A stretch of 64,000 nt of DNA from Bacteroidota bacterium (GTDB lineage: Bacteria; Bacteroidota; Bacteroidia; UBA7662; CANHCV01), in contig CANMVY010000004.1 of NCBI GenBank assembly GCA_947501265.1, forward strand, positions 152,933-216,932. Reading direction: 5' to 3'. Under the pieces are notes generated by a model. The model searched no databases and was not told where the DNA came from. It worked only from the letters and a program-made list of their open reading frames with translations. Numbering within the stretch: position 1 is the first letter of the stretch; each line of letters starts with the position of its first letter. The translations under genes were made by a program, and so were the position numbers. Shown one piece after another: positions 45,128 through 53,149 of this stretch.

Positions 45128-45907
45128 TTATTGGTTCATGAATCCAATGACGGTCATCCATAGAAAATCTAACGCCTTGTCGTATTCCAGCAATTCATAG
45201 TCAATTCCAAGAACTCTCAAATTGCCGTAATACTTTTGAAGATTTACGTAATAATTCTTTTCTAACTGAATTGCCGTTGCTTTATCACCAAATTTTTGAA
45301 TGAGAAACCACTTTTCAAGGAGTCTCGCAGACCTTCCGTTTCCATCTTGAAAGGGATGAATTTTAACAAAGACCAAGTGGATGTACGATCCGAAATAAAA
45401 AACTTCTTCGTGGCTTAAATCAATCTCCAAAAGAAGTTCAATATCGGCAAACAGTTTGTGAAGTTCAACATCCAATTTGCTTGGTTCTGCCGCTACATAA
45501 TCAATCCTATCTTCCTTATTGATAACAAACATAGGATTTGTCCTCACTAATCCTTGTTGAGATGTGGGAAGAAGATTTGCGCTTAAAATTGCATGTGCAG
45601 TTTTAAGATTCTGAAACGTTAATTTATTCCCAAAGATGAATTCATAAGCCATGAATAGGACGTCTGACCTTCTTGTGTAATCTGGTTGGTAGCTAACGTT
45701 TAAGAATTTATGTTTGAAAAAGCTGTCAAAATCAATTCCCTCCCCTTCAATTTTAGAGGAGTAAACACTGGAAACTGAGTTGTAAAACTTGAAATAATCA
45801 ACCGGCGTTTCTATGCGGTCTAAACCTTCGATGATCGCATCCAATTTCTTCGTCACCCCTGCTTTGAACGGGTTCATTAGGTGATCAGAAAGAATTTGAA
45901 GTTTCAT
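45128..45907 (-). CDS. Fic domain protein (AMP-transferase type)
   Basis: A 259-residue Fic protein. The catalytic loop HPFQDGNGRSAR (residues 184-195) has all canonical residues: His184, the Asp, and GNGR for ATP phosphates. An autoinhibitory motif of the (S/T)xxxE(G/N) type, SSKIEGEG, is at ~50-57, upstream of the Fic core, so the active site is probably blocked by Glu54 in the resting state (class II-like). It should transfer AMP onto a Ser/Thr/Tyr of a target protein; the target is unknown. It is flanked by a repeat-rich gap and lacks an adjacent antitoxin gene. Promoter box TATCTTTG at 45927-45934. Confidence 0.9.
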   Translation of the reverse strand: MKLQILSDHLMNPFKAGVTKKLDAIIEGLDRIETPVDYFKFYNSVSSVYSSKIEGEGIDFDSFFKHKFLNVSYQPDYTRRSDVLFMAYEFIFGNKLTFQNLKTAHAILSANLLPTSQQGLVRTNPMFVINKEDRIDYVAAEPSKLDVELHKLFADIELLLEIDLSHEEVFYFGSYIHLVFVKIHPFQDGNGRSARLLEKWFLIQKFGDKATAIQLEKNYYVNLQKYYGNLRVLGIDYELLEYDKALDFLWMTVIGFMNQ

Positions 45908-45926
45908 TTTTTCAACATTGAAAAAC

Positions 45927-45934
45927 CAAAGATA
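45927..45934 (-). promoter_or_regulatory. -7 promoter box of the Fic gene
   Basis: Minus strand TATCTTTG, 19 bases before the start codon. Confidence 0.55.
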
Positions 45935-46114
45935 CGCTACTACTTTTTTTTACGACCATCTTTCCGTATTCATTCAAGGTGAGGAGCTAGAGAACTGAAG
46001 TCTGCCACCGGCTTCTTACTCACCTAAACTGAAAAAAGCATCCGTTTTTTACTATTTTTGCTGCTGAATCCAACAATCGGAAAACCAATCCCTCAACATC
46101 GCGTTTAAACTTTC

Positions 46115-47353
46115 ATGACCCAAATATTCCCCTTCCTATTCCGTTTCTTCCTCATTTTCGGATTGGTTTTCCTCATCGATTATTACGCTTACCAAGCCAT
46201 AAAAACCGCATTCTTTAAGGTTGATTCGCCCCAGCGCCCCCTCCATTTTTACATCTACTGGGGATTCCACATCCTCCTCTACATCTGGGTGTTGGTTGGG
46301 GTGTTTACCATGGATCGGTCCTTAGGGCCAGGACGATTTCAGGAATGGGCCATGACCGTGGCCATTGTTACCTTGCTTCCCAAAATCATTTTGATTCTTT
46401 TTCTTCTTGGAGAAGATCTTTTTCGGACCATTTCCGCTCCGTTTCAAAAACCGCATGCCCACTTGCCCGAACGACGAACCTTCCTTTCTCAACTCGCCCT
46501 TGGCGTTGCTTCCCTTCCCTTAGCCGCCAATTTGTACGGCATTTTTAAGGGGAAGTACGATTTTCAGATTCATAAAGCTACGTTTTCTTTCCCCGATCTT
46601 CCCGAAGCGTTTGATGGGTTTACCATCACCCAAATTTCCGACCTCCACATTGGCTCATTTGAAGACCATTCCATCGTTGAAAAAGGGATCAACATGGCCA
46701 ATTCCCTAAATTCTGACCTGATGGTGTTTACCGGCGACATGGTGAATCACCACTCCGAAGAAGCCGAGCCGTGGATCGAAACCTTGGGGAAATTCACCTC
46801 GAAAACAGGGAAATTTTCCATCCTCGGCAACCACGATTACGGCGATTATTTGGTGTGGAATTCCCAAGAGGAAAAACAGCAAAATATCACCAATTTACTG
46901 CAATACCAACGACGGATGGGATTTCGTCCGCTCCTCAATGAATCCATTAAAATTGAGAGAAACGGACAATTTATTCGTTTGGCGGGGGTAGAAAACTGGG
47001 GTGCCGGCGGCTTTTCCAAGTACGGCGATTTACCCAAGGCGATGGAGCAGGTGGAGGACGGCGCGTTTACCGTTTTGCTCTCCCACGATCCCTCCCATTT
47101 TTCGGAGCAGGTGCAGCATTTCCCCATGAACATTCACCTGACGCTAAGCGGACACACCCACGGCATGCAGTACGGCATTGAAATTCCCGGCCTTCGGTGG
47201 AGTCCGGTGAAGTTCCGCTACCCAACGTGGGCCGGGGCCTACGGCTCGGGGAGTCGGAAAATTTACGTGAACCGCGGATTCGGATTCATCGGATTTCGGG
47301 GACGAGTAGGCATTTGGCCAGAAATTACGCAGATTACCTTGCGAAGAGGGTAA
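46115..47353 (+). CDS. Membrane metallophosphoesterase (YkuE/YaeI-like)
   Basis: A 412-residue protein. The first ~145 residues hold about four membrane helices; the rest is a calcineurin-like phosphoesterase with metal motifs in order: TQISDLHIG, FTGDMVNHH, LGNHDYGDY, LSHDPSHF and LSGHTHGMQ. Relatives act on UDP-sugar lipids or lipid phosphates at the cytoplasmic membrane, but the substrate here is unknown. A box TATTTTTG at 46053-46060 may be the promoter (leader ~50 bases). Divergent from the Fic gene. Confidence 0.88.
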   Translation: MTQIFPFLFRFFLIFGLVFLIDYYAYQAIKTAFFKVDSPQRPLHFYIYWGFHILLYIWVLVGVFTMDRSLGPGRFQEWAMTVAIVTLLPKIILILFLLGEDLFRTISAPFQKPHAHLPERRTFLSQLALGVASLPLAANLYGIFKGKYDFQIHKATFSFPDLPEAFDGFTITQISDLHIGSFEDHSIVEKGINMANSLNSDLMVFTGDMVNHHSEEAEPWIETLGKFTSKTGKFSILGNHDYGDYLVWNSQEEKQQNITNLLQYQRRMGFRPLLNESIKIERNGQFIRLAGVENWGAGGFSKYGDLPKAMEQVEDGAFTVLLSHDPSHFSEQVQHFPMNIHLTLSGHTHGMQYGIEIPGLRWSPVKFRYPTWAGAYGSGSRKIYVNRGFGFIGFRGRVGIWPEITQITLRRG

Positions 47354-47384
47354 AAGTGCCTTCGAAGAAAAGGATTTTCGAGAT

Positions 47385-47690
47385 TTAGACCGTGTTTCGA
47401 TTTTTTCGTGATTTCATCCAGCCATAAACAATTTGCGTAAAGTTGATGGACGTGTGAATCCAAAGGAAGAAAAGCAAATAGAGAAACCACGCCAAAGCGG
47501 ATCCACCTTGCGACTTGAATACGAGGCCAAGCATGAAAAAGGAACTGTAAGCAAGGTGAACGAGTAGATTCAATAGTCCAACTTTCACCTTCTTTTTGAT
47601 CGAAAAAATGAATACGGCCAGTACCACCCAGTACCCCAGAAAACTCAACAACAGGATGAATTGGTCACTATTGAAGGAGAGGGAGTTCAT
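47385..47690 (-). CDS. Small membrane protein, function unknown
   Basis: A 101-residue protein with three predicted helices (about residues 11-30, 38-58 and 65-86) and a basic C-terminal tail (WMKSRKNRN). I do not recognise a family. It is convergent with the phosphoesterase gene and 48 bases downstream of a lipoprotein gene on the same strand, so they may share a transcript. Confidence 0.6.
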   Translation of the reverse strand: MNSLSFNSDQFILLLSFLGYWVVLAVFIFSIKKKVKVGLLNLLVHLAYSSFFMLGLVFKSQGGSALAWFLYLLFFLWIHTSINFTQIVYGWMKSRKNRNTV

Positions 47691-47738
47691 GATTCAAAGT
47701 TAAAAAAATACGGGCGTGATTTGAGGTAGGTGCGGTTT

Positions 47739-48299
47739 TCAATTCGTCCATTTTTTATTCGATTCCCCGTTAGAAAGAACGAAGGACAAATCGACTTGAT
47801 AGTGGTACGAATCTTTATCGAACTTGAAAATTGTTTTTTGAATTCTGGATGGGTTGTACGGCTCAAGTTCTTCGTAGGATTCAATCGTCCACAATCCATC
47901 TTTTTCTATCTTGAACTCTGGATTTTTCAGATAATCCAGAAATGCCAATTTGAAAAACTGCTTGTTTTGTCTTAAAAACAAAGCATACATGCAGCCGCCG
48001 GTTCCACACGCGCCCAAATAAACGAGAATATCTTTCTTGCCATCGGCGTTAAAGTCGGCGGTTTTAAATGCTTCTGGGGTTACTGAGGTATCCGGAAATT
48101 CAAAATTTGACTTTTTGGGTGGAATAATGCGAACAACATTTTGATGGGGAACGGCTTCAAGGATAAACCTATCATCTTGTTGCACGATGAGCGCGGGAGA
48201 TGTTGAATGTTCCAACTTTTCAGGTTGATCGATGGGTTGATTGCAGGAAGTGATGATGAAAAACGTAAGACCTAAAATTATTTTTTTGGATGGTTTCAT
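47739..48299 (-). CDS. Lipoprotein of unknown function
   Basis: A 186-residue protein with a lipoprotein signal (ILGLTFFIITSC, lipid-modified Cys ~19). A segment DFNADGKKDILVYLGACG resembles a single FG-GAP/calcium-loop blade, typical of secreted Bacteroidota proteins. No other domain is recognised. Exported and membrane-anchored by inference; function unknown. Confidence 0.7.
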   Translation of the reverse strand: MKPSKKIILGLTFFIITSCNQPIDQPEKLEHSTSPALIVQQDDRFILEAVPHQNVVRIIPPKKSNFEFPDTSVTPEAFKTADFNADGKKDILVYLGACGTGGCMYALFLRQNKQFFKLAFLDYLKNPEFKIEKDGLWTIESYEELEPYNPSRIQKTIFKFDKDSYHYQVDLSFVLSNGESNKKWTN

Positions 48300-48423
48300 T
48301 TCAATACCCCATTTGTTGGTTATTCCGTCTCAAGATACAAGGAAAAAACAGGATAGGCTATTGAAAAGGGCTCAATGGTGGGGCTGACAACAGAGTAATA
48401 TTGGTGGCTTAGAAATAACAAAC

Positions 48424-48490
48424 TATCAAACAATTACAAAAGTTTGATAAATGCTGGAATACTTGAAATTTTACAATGTCAAATATTCCA
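48424..48490. repeat. Two adjacent inverted repeats
   Basis: TATCAAAC (48424-48431) / GTTTGATA (48442-48449), then TGGAATA (48455-48461) / TATTCCA (48484-48490). Neither has a T tract, so they are not obvious terminators. They sit in the 214-base gap between DUF805 and the lipoprotein gene. Confidence 0.5.
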
Positions 48491-48513
48491 ACATGGGTAA
48501 ATTTGAATTGTTT

Positions 48514-48837
48514 TTATTCTGTTTTTGGATCTGTTCCATATTCATTTTCCCCATTCTCACCTTCCGTTACAGAAAGGATAAAATTATAAATGGGGATTAA
48601 CAAAAACCAACCACTCTTACCCACGTCGTGCATTCTTCTTACACCTACAGCAATAGATGGAATAATTACGGCTAAGGTGTATAGGTTGGCGAATTCTGGG
48701 ATACCAATAAGGCCACAAAAAACGCCGAATAAAAATGAAACAAAAATATTAATTAATGCAAACATCCAATATTCTTTTCTTCTTGCTCGTCCGTTGAAAG
48801 TTGCATAATTCTGCAATACTTTGAAGTAATAATTCAT
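48514..48837 (-). CDS. DUF805 family membrane protein
   Basis: A 107-residue protein with the DUF805 hallmarks: YATFNGRARRKEYWMF at the N-terminus, then three or four helices and the conserved VGVRRMHDVGKSGWF. Members (such as YhaH) are inner-membrane proteins without a settled function. It lies in an AT-rich stretch. Confidence 0.85.
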   Translation of the reverse strand: MNYYFKVLQNYATFNGRARRKEYWMFALINIFVSFLFGVFCGLIGIPEFANLYTLAVIIPSIAVGVRRMHDVGKSGWFLLIPIYNFILSVTEGENGENEYGTDPKTE

Positions 48838-48922
48838 TTTTTATTTTTTTTAAATTTTTCCTACTCGTGTGGCTTTTCGGTATCCGCCCTGCTTATTTAA
48901 GTGAATTTTGGACTTCCCTTTT

Positions 48923-49216
48923 TTATTTACAATTGCCCATTTCTTTCAACATGGCTTTTGCGAATTCCTCTTTATCAGAATCCGATGTGTATTTTCCTTC
49001 AATTTCTTTAGATAAAGCAAGTGCCTCAGCGGTCAACTTATTACTCTCTTCAATTACTGACATATCACCAGATGTTGCATTTTGCATAAGTTTTTGTGCT
49101 CTACATTGAAGTTCGGCGACTCTTTTTGCATCACTTTCAATTGAACTATTACTGCAGCTGGTTAGCATAATTGAAGAAAATACCGCTGCACCAAAAATTG
49201 TCATTATTTTTTTCAT
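48923..49216 (-). CDS. Small lipoprotein with helical domain
   Basis: A 97-residue protein with a lipoprotein signal (FGAAVFSSIMLTSC, Cys ~21) followed by a Lys/Glu-rich, mainly helical region containing one additional Cys in ELQCRAQ and one near the C-terminus (GNCK). No family recognised. A minus-strand -7 box TAGATTTG at 49261-49268 gives a leader of about 40 bases. Confidence 0.65.
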   Translation of the reverse strand: MKKIMTIFGAAVFSSIMLTSCSNSSIESDAKRVAELQCRAQKLMQNATSGDMSVIEESNKLTAEALALSKEIEGKYTSDSDKEEFAKAMLKEMGNCK

Positions 49217-49468
49217 TTTTCCTTATTTATTTTTATTTAATTAACTCAAAAGGTAGATTACAAATCTATACAACCAAATAATTACAGTCAAATTTTTTAT
49301 TTTAAAATAAGTAACTGATAATTTTTTAGTGACATTAAATTAAAAAAAGTGAATTAAATGGAATTAGATCTATAATTATCCTGCCCATTTAACATGGAAA
49401 GTGTAGGAAATTGGTCCTCTCGAACCCTCTCTCATTCCATTTAAAAAAACTAAAGAATCGAGGTTAAC

Positions 49469-50650
49469 CTACCGCCTCACCACTTCCCCCCTAAACGAAC
49501 GATCCCACCGCCAAAAATCAAACTGCGTTTTTCGATGGCCCTCCAAATGCACGTTGAATTGCTTGTTGTAAAATGCATACAACGAAATGGTTTGAAAACT
49601 GCCCGAAAACACCACGTTCCTCCCTTTGATCTCTTCCCCCAAGGCCAACGATTTGGCCCTGTTTTCGGCAAATCCCAAGGATGGAACAACAAAAACCAAA
49701 CCCCTTGCTACCAACATCAACCCCAACGTTAGGCCCATGGCCCAATGAACCGATTTCCATGAAAACGACTTGCTGCCCATCCACGCTCCCATCGGAATCA
49801 CCGCCAACAACGTCCACTGCGGTTGAACATGTCCTTTCCCCACACTCCACAAGAAAAAGCCGAAAAACAAAAGGGTAAAAGCCTTCCATCTCCTCTGTTC
49901 CAACGTTGCTCCCTCTCCTTTTTTCATCATTTTCCACCAAATCCACGGGTGAAACAACAAGACCGAGTTAAGCACGTATTCCCCCAAAAAATTCCATTGG
50001 AAGGACTCATTTCTTTCTTTTAAATGATACGAAAGGGAAGGGAAATCGTGCTGATATTGCCACCACAAATGAGGCGCAAACAACACAGCTCCAACCAATC
50101 CAGCCAAGTACCAAACTCTTGATTTCCAAACCCATCGATGGGTTAATCCATAAAAACCAATCAGCAAAATGCCGTGGTATTTGCTGTACAACAACCCCGC
50201 CATGATCACCCCCCAAACGAACCCATCCACCAACGTTGTTTTCTCCTTCTCCGCTGCCCTACTCGCCCACCACCAAAACGCCATTCCAAAAAACAACAAC
50301 GGCGCATCGGGTGTAGCAACAAACCCGTAAGCGTGAACCAAAGGGAAAAACAACAACCACATCCAGTGGGGAAAAGGTCCCTCTCCTTTTTTCTTCATCC
50401 ATTGCTGAAAAAGAAACAACGTTCCCGTACTCCAAAGCACGGTAGAAAAACGCACGCCCAATTCTCCAGGAATCCAATCGAACAGGGCGATGCCCACCGC
50501 CACCATGGGCGGATGATCGAAATAACCCCAATCCAAATTCTGGGCATACAACCAATAATACGCTTCATCGGGATGCAGCGGTAAAAAAGAAGCCTGAACG
50601 AGGTTCACCAACGTCCAAATCACCAATCCCCAAGCGGCCCAACGCTTCAT
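49469..50650 (-). CDS. GT39/ArnT-like glycosyltransferase
   Basis: A 393-residue inner-membrane enzyme with roughly 9-11 helices. The catalytic first periplasmic loop is LPLHPDEAYYWLYAQNL followed by DWGYFDHPPMVA, the typical GT39/GT83 pattern with an acidic pair. Such proteins use polyprenyl-phosphate sugars to glycosylate lipids or proteins at the outer face of the membrane. It overlaps the upstream reductase gene by four bases if started at 50650 (ATGA); an ATG two codons earlier (50656) is equally in frame. Sugar and acceptor unknown. Confidence 0.82.
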   Translation of the reverse strand: MKRWAAWGLVIWTLVNLVQASFLPLHPDEAYYWLYAQNLDWGYFDHPPMVAVGIALFDWIPGELGVRFSTVLWSTGTLFLFQQWMKKKGEGPFPHWMWLLFFPLVHAYGFVATPDAPLLFFGMAFWWWASRAAEKEKTTLVDGFVWGVIMAGLLYSKYHGILLIGFYGLTHRWVWKSRVWYLAGLVGAVLFAPHLWWQYQHDFPSLSYHLKERNESFQWNFLGEYVLNSVLLFHPWIWWKMMKKGEGATLEQRRWKAFTLLFFGFFLWSVGKGHVQPQWTLLAVIPMGAWMGSKSFSWKSVHWAMGLTLGLMLVARGLVFVVPSLGFAENRAKSLALGEEIKGRNVVFSGSFQTISLYAFYNKQFNVHLEGHRKTQFDFWRWDRSFRGEVVRR

Positions 50651-51645
50651 TTCCATAAATCCAACACCACTCGGCCGCGGGTTCTTCCCCCTAAAATATC
50701 GTCCAAACTCGCGTTCAACTCATCAAATCCAATGGTTTTCTGATGAATCAAATCCAAGGTTTTCGGTTTCCACGGACCGGCTAATTTCTCCCACACCTTC
50801 AAACGAATGGGCTTTTCGGTTTCGGCCGAAGCTACCCCCAAAATATTCACCCCCCGAATGATGAGCGGGTAAACCGTGGTCGAAAATTCTGGAGTGTCTA
50901 CCAACCCGCAAACCGCCACGTTGCCGTACAAGCCGGTGGCTCTTAGCATCGACTCCAAGGTTTTGCCGCCCACCGTATCCAAACCACCCGCCCAGCGGGT
51001 GCTGATCATCGGACGGGTTTCGTGCCCCAGCATTTCTTCCCGAGAAATGATGGAAGTTGCCCCCAATGATTTCAAATAATCCGATTCGTGGGATTTTCCG
51101 GTGGAGGCGATGACCTCGTAACCGGCAGAAGCAAAGATGGTTACCGCCATGGAACCCACGCCGCCCGAAGCTCCACTCACCACCAAGGCGCCCTTCTCGG
51201 GGTTTTGGCCGTTCAATTCCATTTGGTACAAACCCAGGGCGGCAGTAAATCCGGCCGTACCCAAAACAATGGCTTCCAGCTCACTCATTCCGGCCGGCAT
51301 GGGAATCACCCATTCGGAAGGAACCGAAATCAACTGCCCGAATCCGCCGTAGGTATTCATGCCCAAATCGTATCCGGTCACCAACACCACATCGCTTTCC
51401 TGAAATTGGCCGTCTGCGCATCGCACCACCGTTCCCACCGCATCTACGCCGGGGGTGTGCGGAAATTTCCGCGTAATACCCTTGTGTCCGCTGGCCGATA
51501 ATCCATCTTTAAAATTCAAGGCCGAATACCGAACCTTGATCCACGTTCCCTTGTCGGGAATTTGGTGGGCTGGTAAGTCGCAAACGGTTCTTTCAAATTT
51601 TCCTTCCGAAGTTTCGGTTACCCAGAGCGCACGATACGTTTCCAT
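50647..51645 (-). CDS. YhdH/AcuI-family acrylyl-CoA reductase-type oxidoreductase
   Basis: A 332-residue zinc-independent medium-chain dehydrogenase/reductase. Signs: RYSALNFKDGLSASG, PHTPGVDAVGTVV, GTAGFTAALGLYQME and the NADPH-binding VVSGASGGVGSMAV. The family reduces acrylyl-CoA or similar enoyl substrates with NADPH. Cytoplasmic. Its promoter box (TAGCTTTG, minus strand, 51665-51672) overlaps the amidohydrolase leader. Why it is coupled with a GT39 gene is not evident. Confidence 0.85.
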   Translation of the reverse strand: METYRALWVTETSEGKFERTVCDLPAHQIPDKGTWIKVRYSALNFKDGLSASGHKGITRKFPHTPGVDAVGTVVRCADGQFQESDVVLVTGYDLGMNTYGGFGQLISVPSEWVIPMPAGMSELEAIVLGTAGFTAALGLYQMELNGQNPEKGALVVSGASGGVGSMAVTIFASAGYEVIASTGKSHESDYLKSLGATSIISREEMLGHETRPMISTRWAGGLDTVGGKTLESMLRATGLYGNVAVCGLVDTPEFSTTVYPLIIRGVNILGVASAETEKPIRLKVWEKLAGPWKPKTLDLIHQKTIGFDELNASLDDILGGRTRGRVVLDLWK

Positions 51646-51649
51646 TGTT

Positions 51650-51657
51650 TATGTTTG
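51650..51657 (+). promoter_or_regulatory. -7 promoter box of the amidohydrolase gene
   Basis: TATGTTTG; leader of about 17 bases to the ATG at 51680. Lies between the acuI-like start and the acuI-like promoter box (51665-51672), so the two divergent promoters interlock. Confidence 0.5.
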
Positions 51658-51664
51658 TATTCTA

Positions 51665-51672
51665 CAAAGCTA
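51665..51672 (-). promoter_or_regulatory. -7 promoter box of the YhdH/AcuI-like gene
   Basis: Minus strand TAGCTTTG, 19 bases before the ATG at 51645. Confidence 0.5.
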
Positions 51673-51679
51673 ATCCATC

Positions 51680-52957
51680 ATGAAGCAATTTTTCTCTTTT
51701 GCCATGGCACTTTTTGTTTCCTCGGTTTTCGCTCAGGAAACCCCGGCCCCATCGCAGAAAAAGGCCATTTACATCACCAATACCACCTTGCACCTGGGCA
51801 ATGGGAAGGTCATTGAAAACGGAGTGATTGGTTTCTCCCAAGGGAAAATTACGTACGTGGGAAATGGTTCGGAAATTCGAATCAATCGCACCGAAGCCGA
51901 GGTCATCGACGGAAACGGGAAACACGTGTATCCCGGCCTCATCGCCTTGGATACGTACATTGGATTGAATGAAATTGAGAGCATCCAAGCCACGGTTGAT
52001 CACGAAGAAACCGGTTCGGTAAATCCCAACGTTCGCGCACTGATTGCCTTCAACACCGATTCTCGGGTCACTCCAACCGTGCGCTCCAATGGAGTTTTAT
52101 TGGCTCAGGTAACCCCCACTGGCGGAATGATTTCTGGCTCTTCCAGCGTGGTTCAACTCGATGGATGGAACTGGGAAGATGCGGCCTACCGCACCGATGA
52201 TGCCATTCACCTCAACTGGCCAAACATGGATCCCGTTCAAGCTTGGTGGGCCGGAAGTGTAGAAGATCAGCAAAAACAAACCAAAGAACAATTGATGCAG
52301 ATGGAACAGTTTTTTGCTGAAGCAAAAGCCTACCACGAAAGCAGCAACCGCCCTTTCAACGCTCGATTCGAAGGAATGAAAGCAGTCATTTCGGGGAAAC
52401 AAGCCTTGTTCATTCACGTGAGTCAGGCGAAAGGCATCGTTGCTTCCGTCAATTTTGCCGAAAAATGGGGCATCCGCCCGGTTTTGGTTGGTGCCGAAGA
52501 CGCGCTTTTGGTGAAGGAATTCTTGTTGGAACATAAAGTGGCGGTTGTGGTGAAGGAAACGCATCGTTTACCCCGCCGGGAAGACGACCCCGTGGATGAA
52601 CCGTACACCTTTCCTGCCCGACTCAAATCGGCTGGAATTCCGTTCGCTTTTGCCGGCAAAGGCGGATGGGCCGGACGTAACTTGGCGTACGAATCGGGCA
52701 CGGCAGCTGCGCACGGATTGGGAAAAGAAGCCGCGCTTCAGTCGGTCACGCTCACGGCGGCAGAGATCTTGGGCATCGAAAAACGCACCGGAAGCCTAGA
52801 AATCGGGAAAGATGCCAACCTATTTCTGTGCGAAGGCGATGCCTTGAACATGAGCACATCCAACCTGCAACACGCTTGGATTCAAGGACGTAGCATCTCC
52901 TTGGAGAGCAAACAAACTCGTTTGTACGAAAAATTTCAAAGAAAAAACAAGGAATAG
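51680..52957 (+). CDS. Secreted amidohydrolase-family protein lacking the HxH metal motif
   Basis: A 425-residue protein with a signal peptide (FFSFAMALFVSSVFA). It has the amidohydrolase frame: an N-terminal beta segment, GKHVYPGLIAL where active enzymes carry PGxIDxHxH, a late LFIHVSQAKGI, and C-terminal LEIGKDANLFLCEGD. At the PGLIALDTYIGL position no His is present, so the binuclear metal site is incomplete. Such imidazolonepropionase-like paralogues occur in Bacteroidota; activity is therefore uncertain, and it may be a non-catalytic or altered enzyme. Divergent from acuI-like gene. Confidence 0.75.
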   Translation: MKQFFSFAMALFVSSVFAQETPAPSQKKAIYITNTTLHLGNGKVIENGVIGFSQGKITYVGNGSEIRINRTEAEVIDGNGKHVYPGLIALDTYIGLNEIESIQATVDHEETGSVNPNVRALIAFNTDSRVTPTVRSNGVLLAQVTPTGGMISGSSSVVQLDGWNWEDAAYRTDDAIHLNWPNMDPVQAWWAGSVEDQQKQTKEQLMQMEQFFAEAKAYHESSNRPFNARFEGMKAVISGKQALFIHVSQAKGIVASVNFAEKWGIRPVLVGAEDALLVKEFLLEHKVAVVVKETHRLPRREDDPVDEPYTFPARLKSAGIPFAFAGKGGWAGRNLAYESGTAAAHGLGKEAALQSVTLTAAEILGIEKRTGSLEIGKDANLFLCEGDALNMSTSNLQHAWIQGRSISLESKQTRLYEKFQRKNKE

Positions 52958-52958
52958 G

Positions 52959-52988
52959 TTGCACATTTGAAATTTCGATTTAATTTTG
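52959..52988 (+). promoter_or_regulatory. Promoter of tRNA-Gln
   Basis: TTG (52959-52961), 19-base spacer, TAATTTTG (52981-52988): the best complete -33/-7 match in the window. The tRNA begins 18 bases downstream. It overlaps the stop codon of the amidohydrolase gene. Confidence 0.65.
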
Positions 52989-53005
52989 CGCCCACAATCA
53001 CAGAT

Positions 53006-53078
53006 TGGTCCATGGTGTAACAGGCAACACGTCAGTTTTTGGCATTGAAGAGTCTAGGTTCGAGCCCTAGTGGACCAA
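53006..53078 (+). tRNA. tRNA-Gln (anticodon TTG)
   Basis: Full cloverleaf: acceptor TGGTCCA/TGGACCA, D arm GTGT..ACAC, anticodon stem TCAGT/ATTGA with loop TTTTGGC (anticodon TTG), T arm CTAGG-TTCGAGC-CCTAG, discriminator A. The 3' CCA is not encoded. Confidence 0.95.
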
Positions 53079-53085
53079 CCCAAAA

Positions 53086-53107
53086 CCCCGCATCAGCGGG
53101 GTTTTTT
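53086..53107 (+). terminator. Terminator after tRNA-Gln
   Basis: CCCCGC, loop ATCA, GCGGGG, then T6. Confidence 0.88.
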
Positions 53108-53149
53108 ATTTCCCCCCAATTCTTCCTGTTTTTTGTTTATTTTCGCAAG

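Noticed and set aside
53039..53149. N-terminal extension of the first epimerase
   Set aside because: Would begin inside tRNA-Gln and cross its terminator; the NAD-binding motif begins at 53150.
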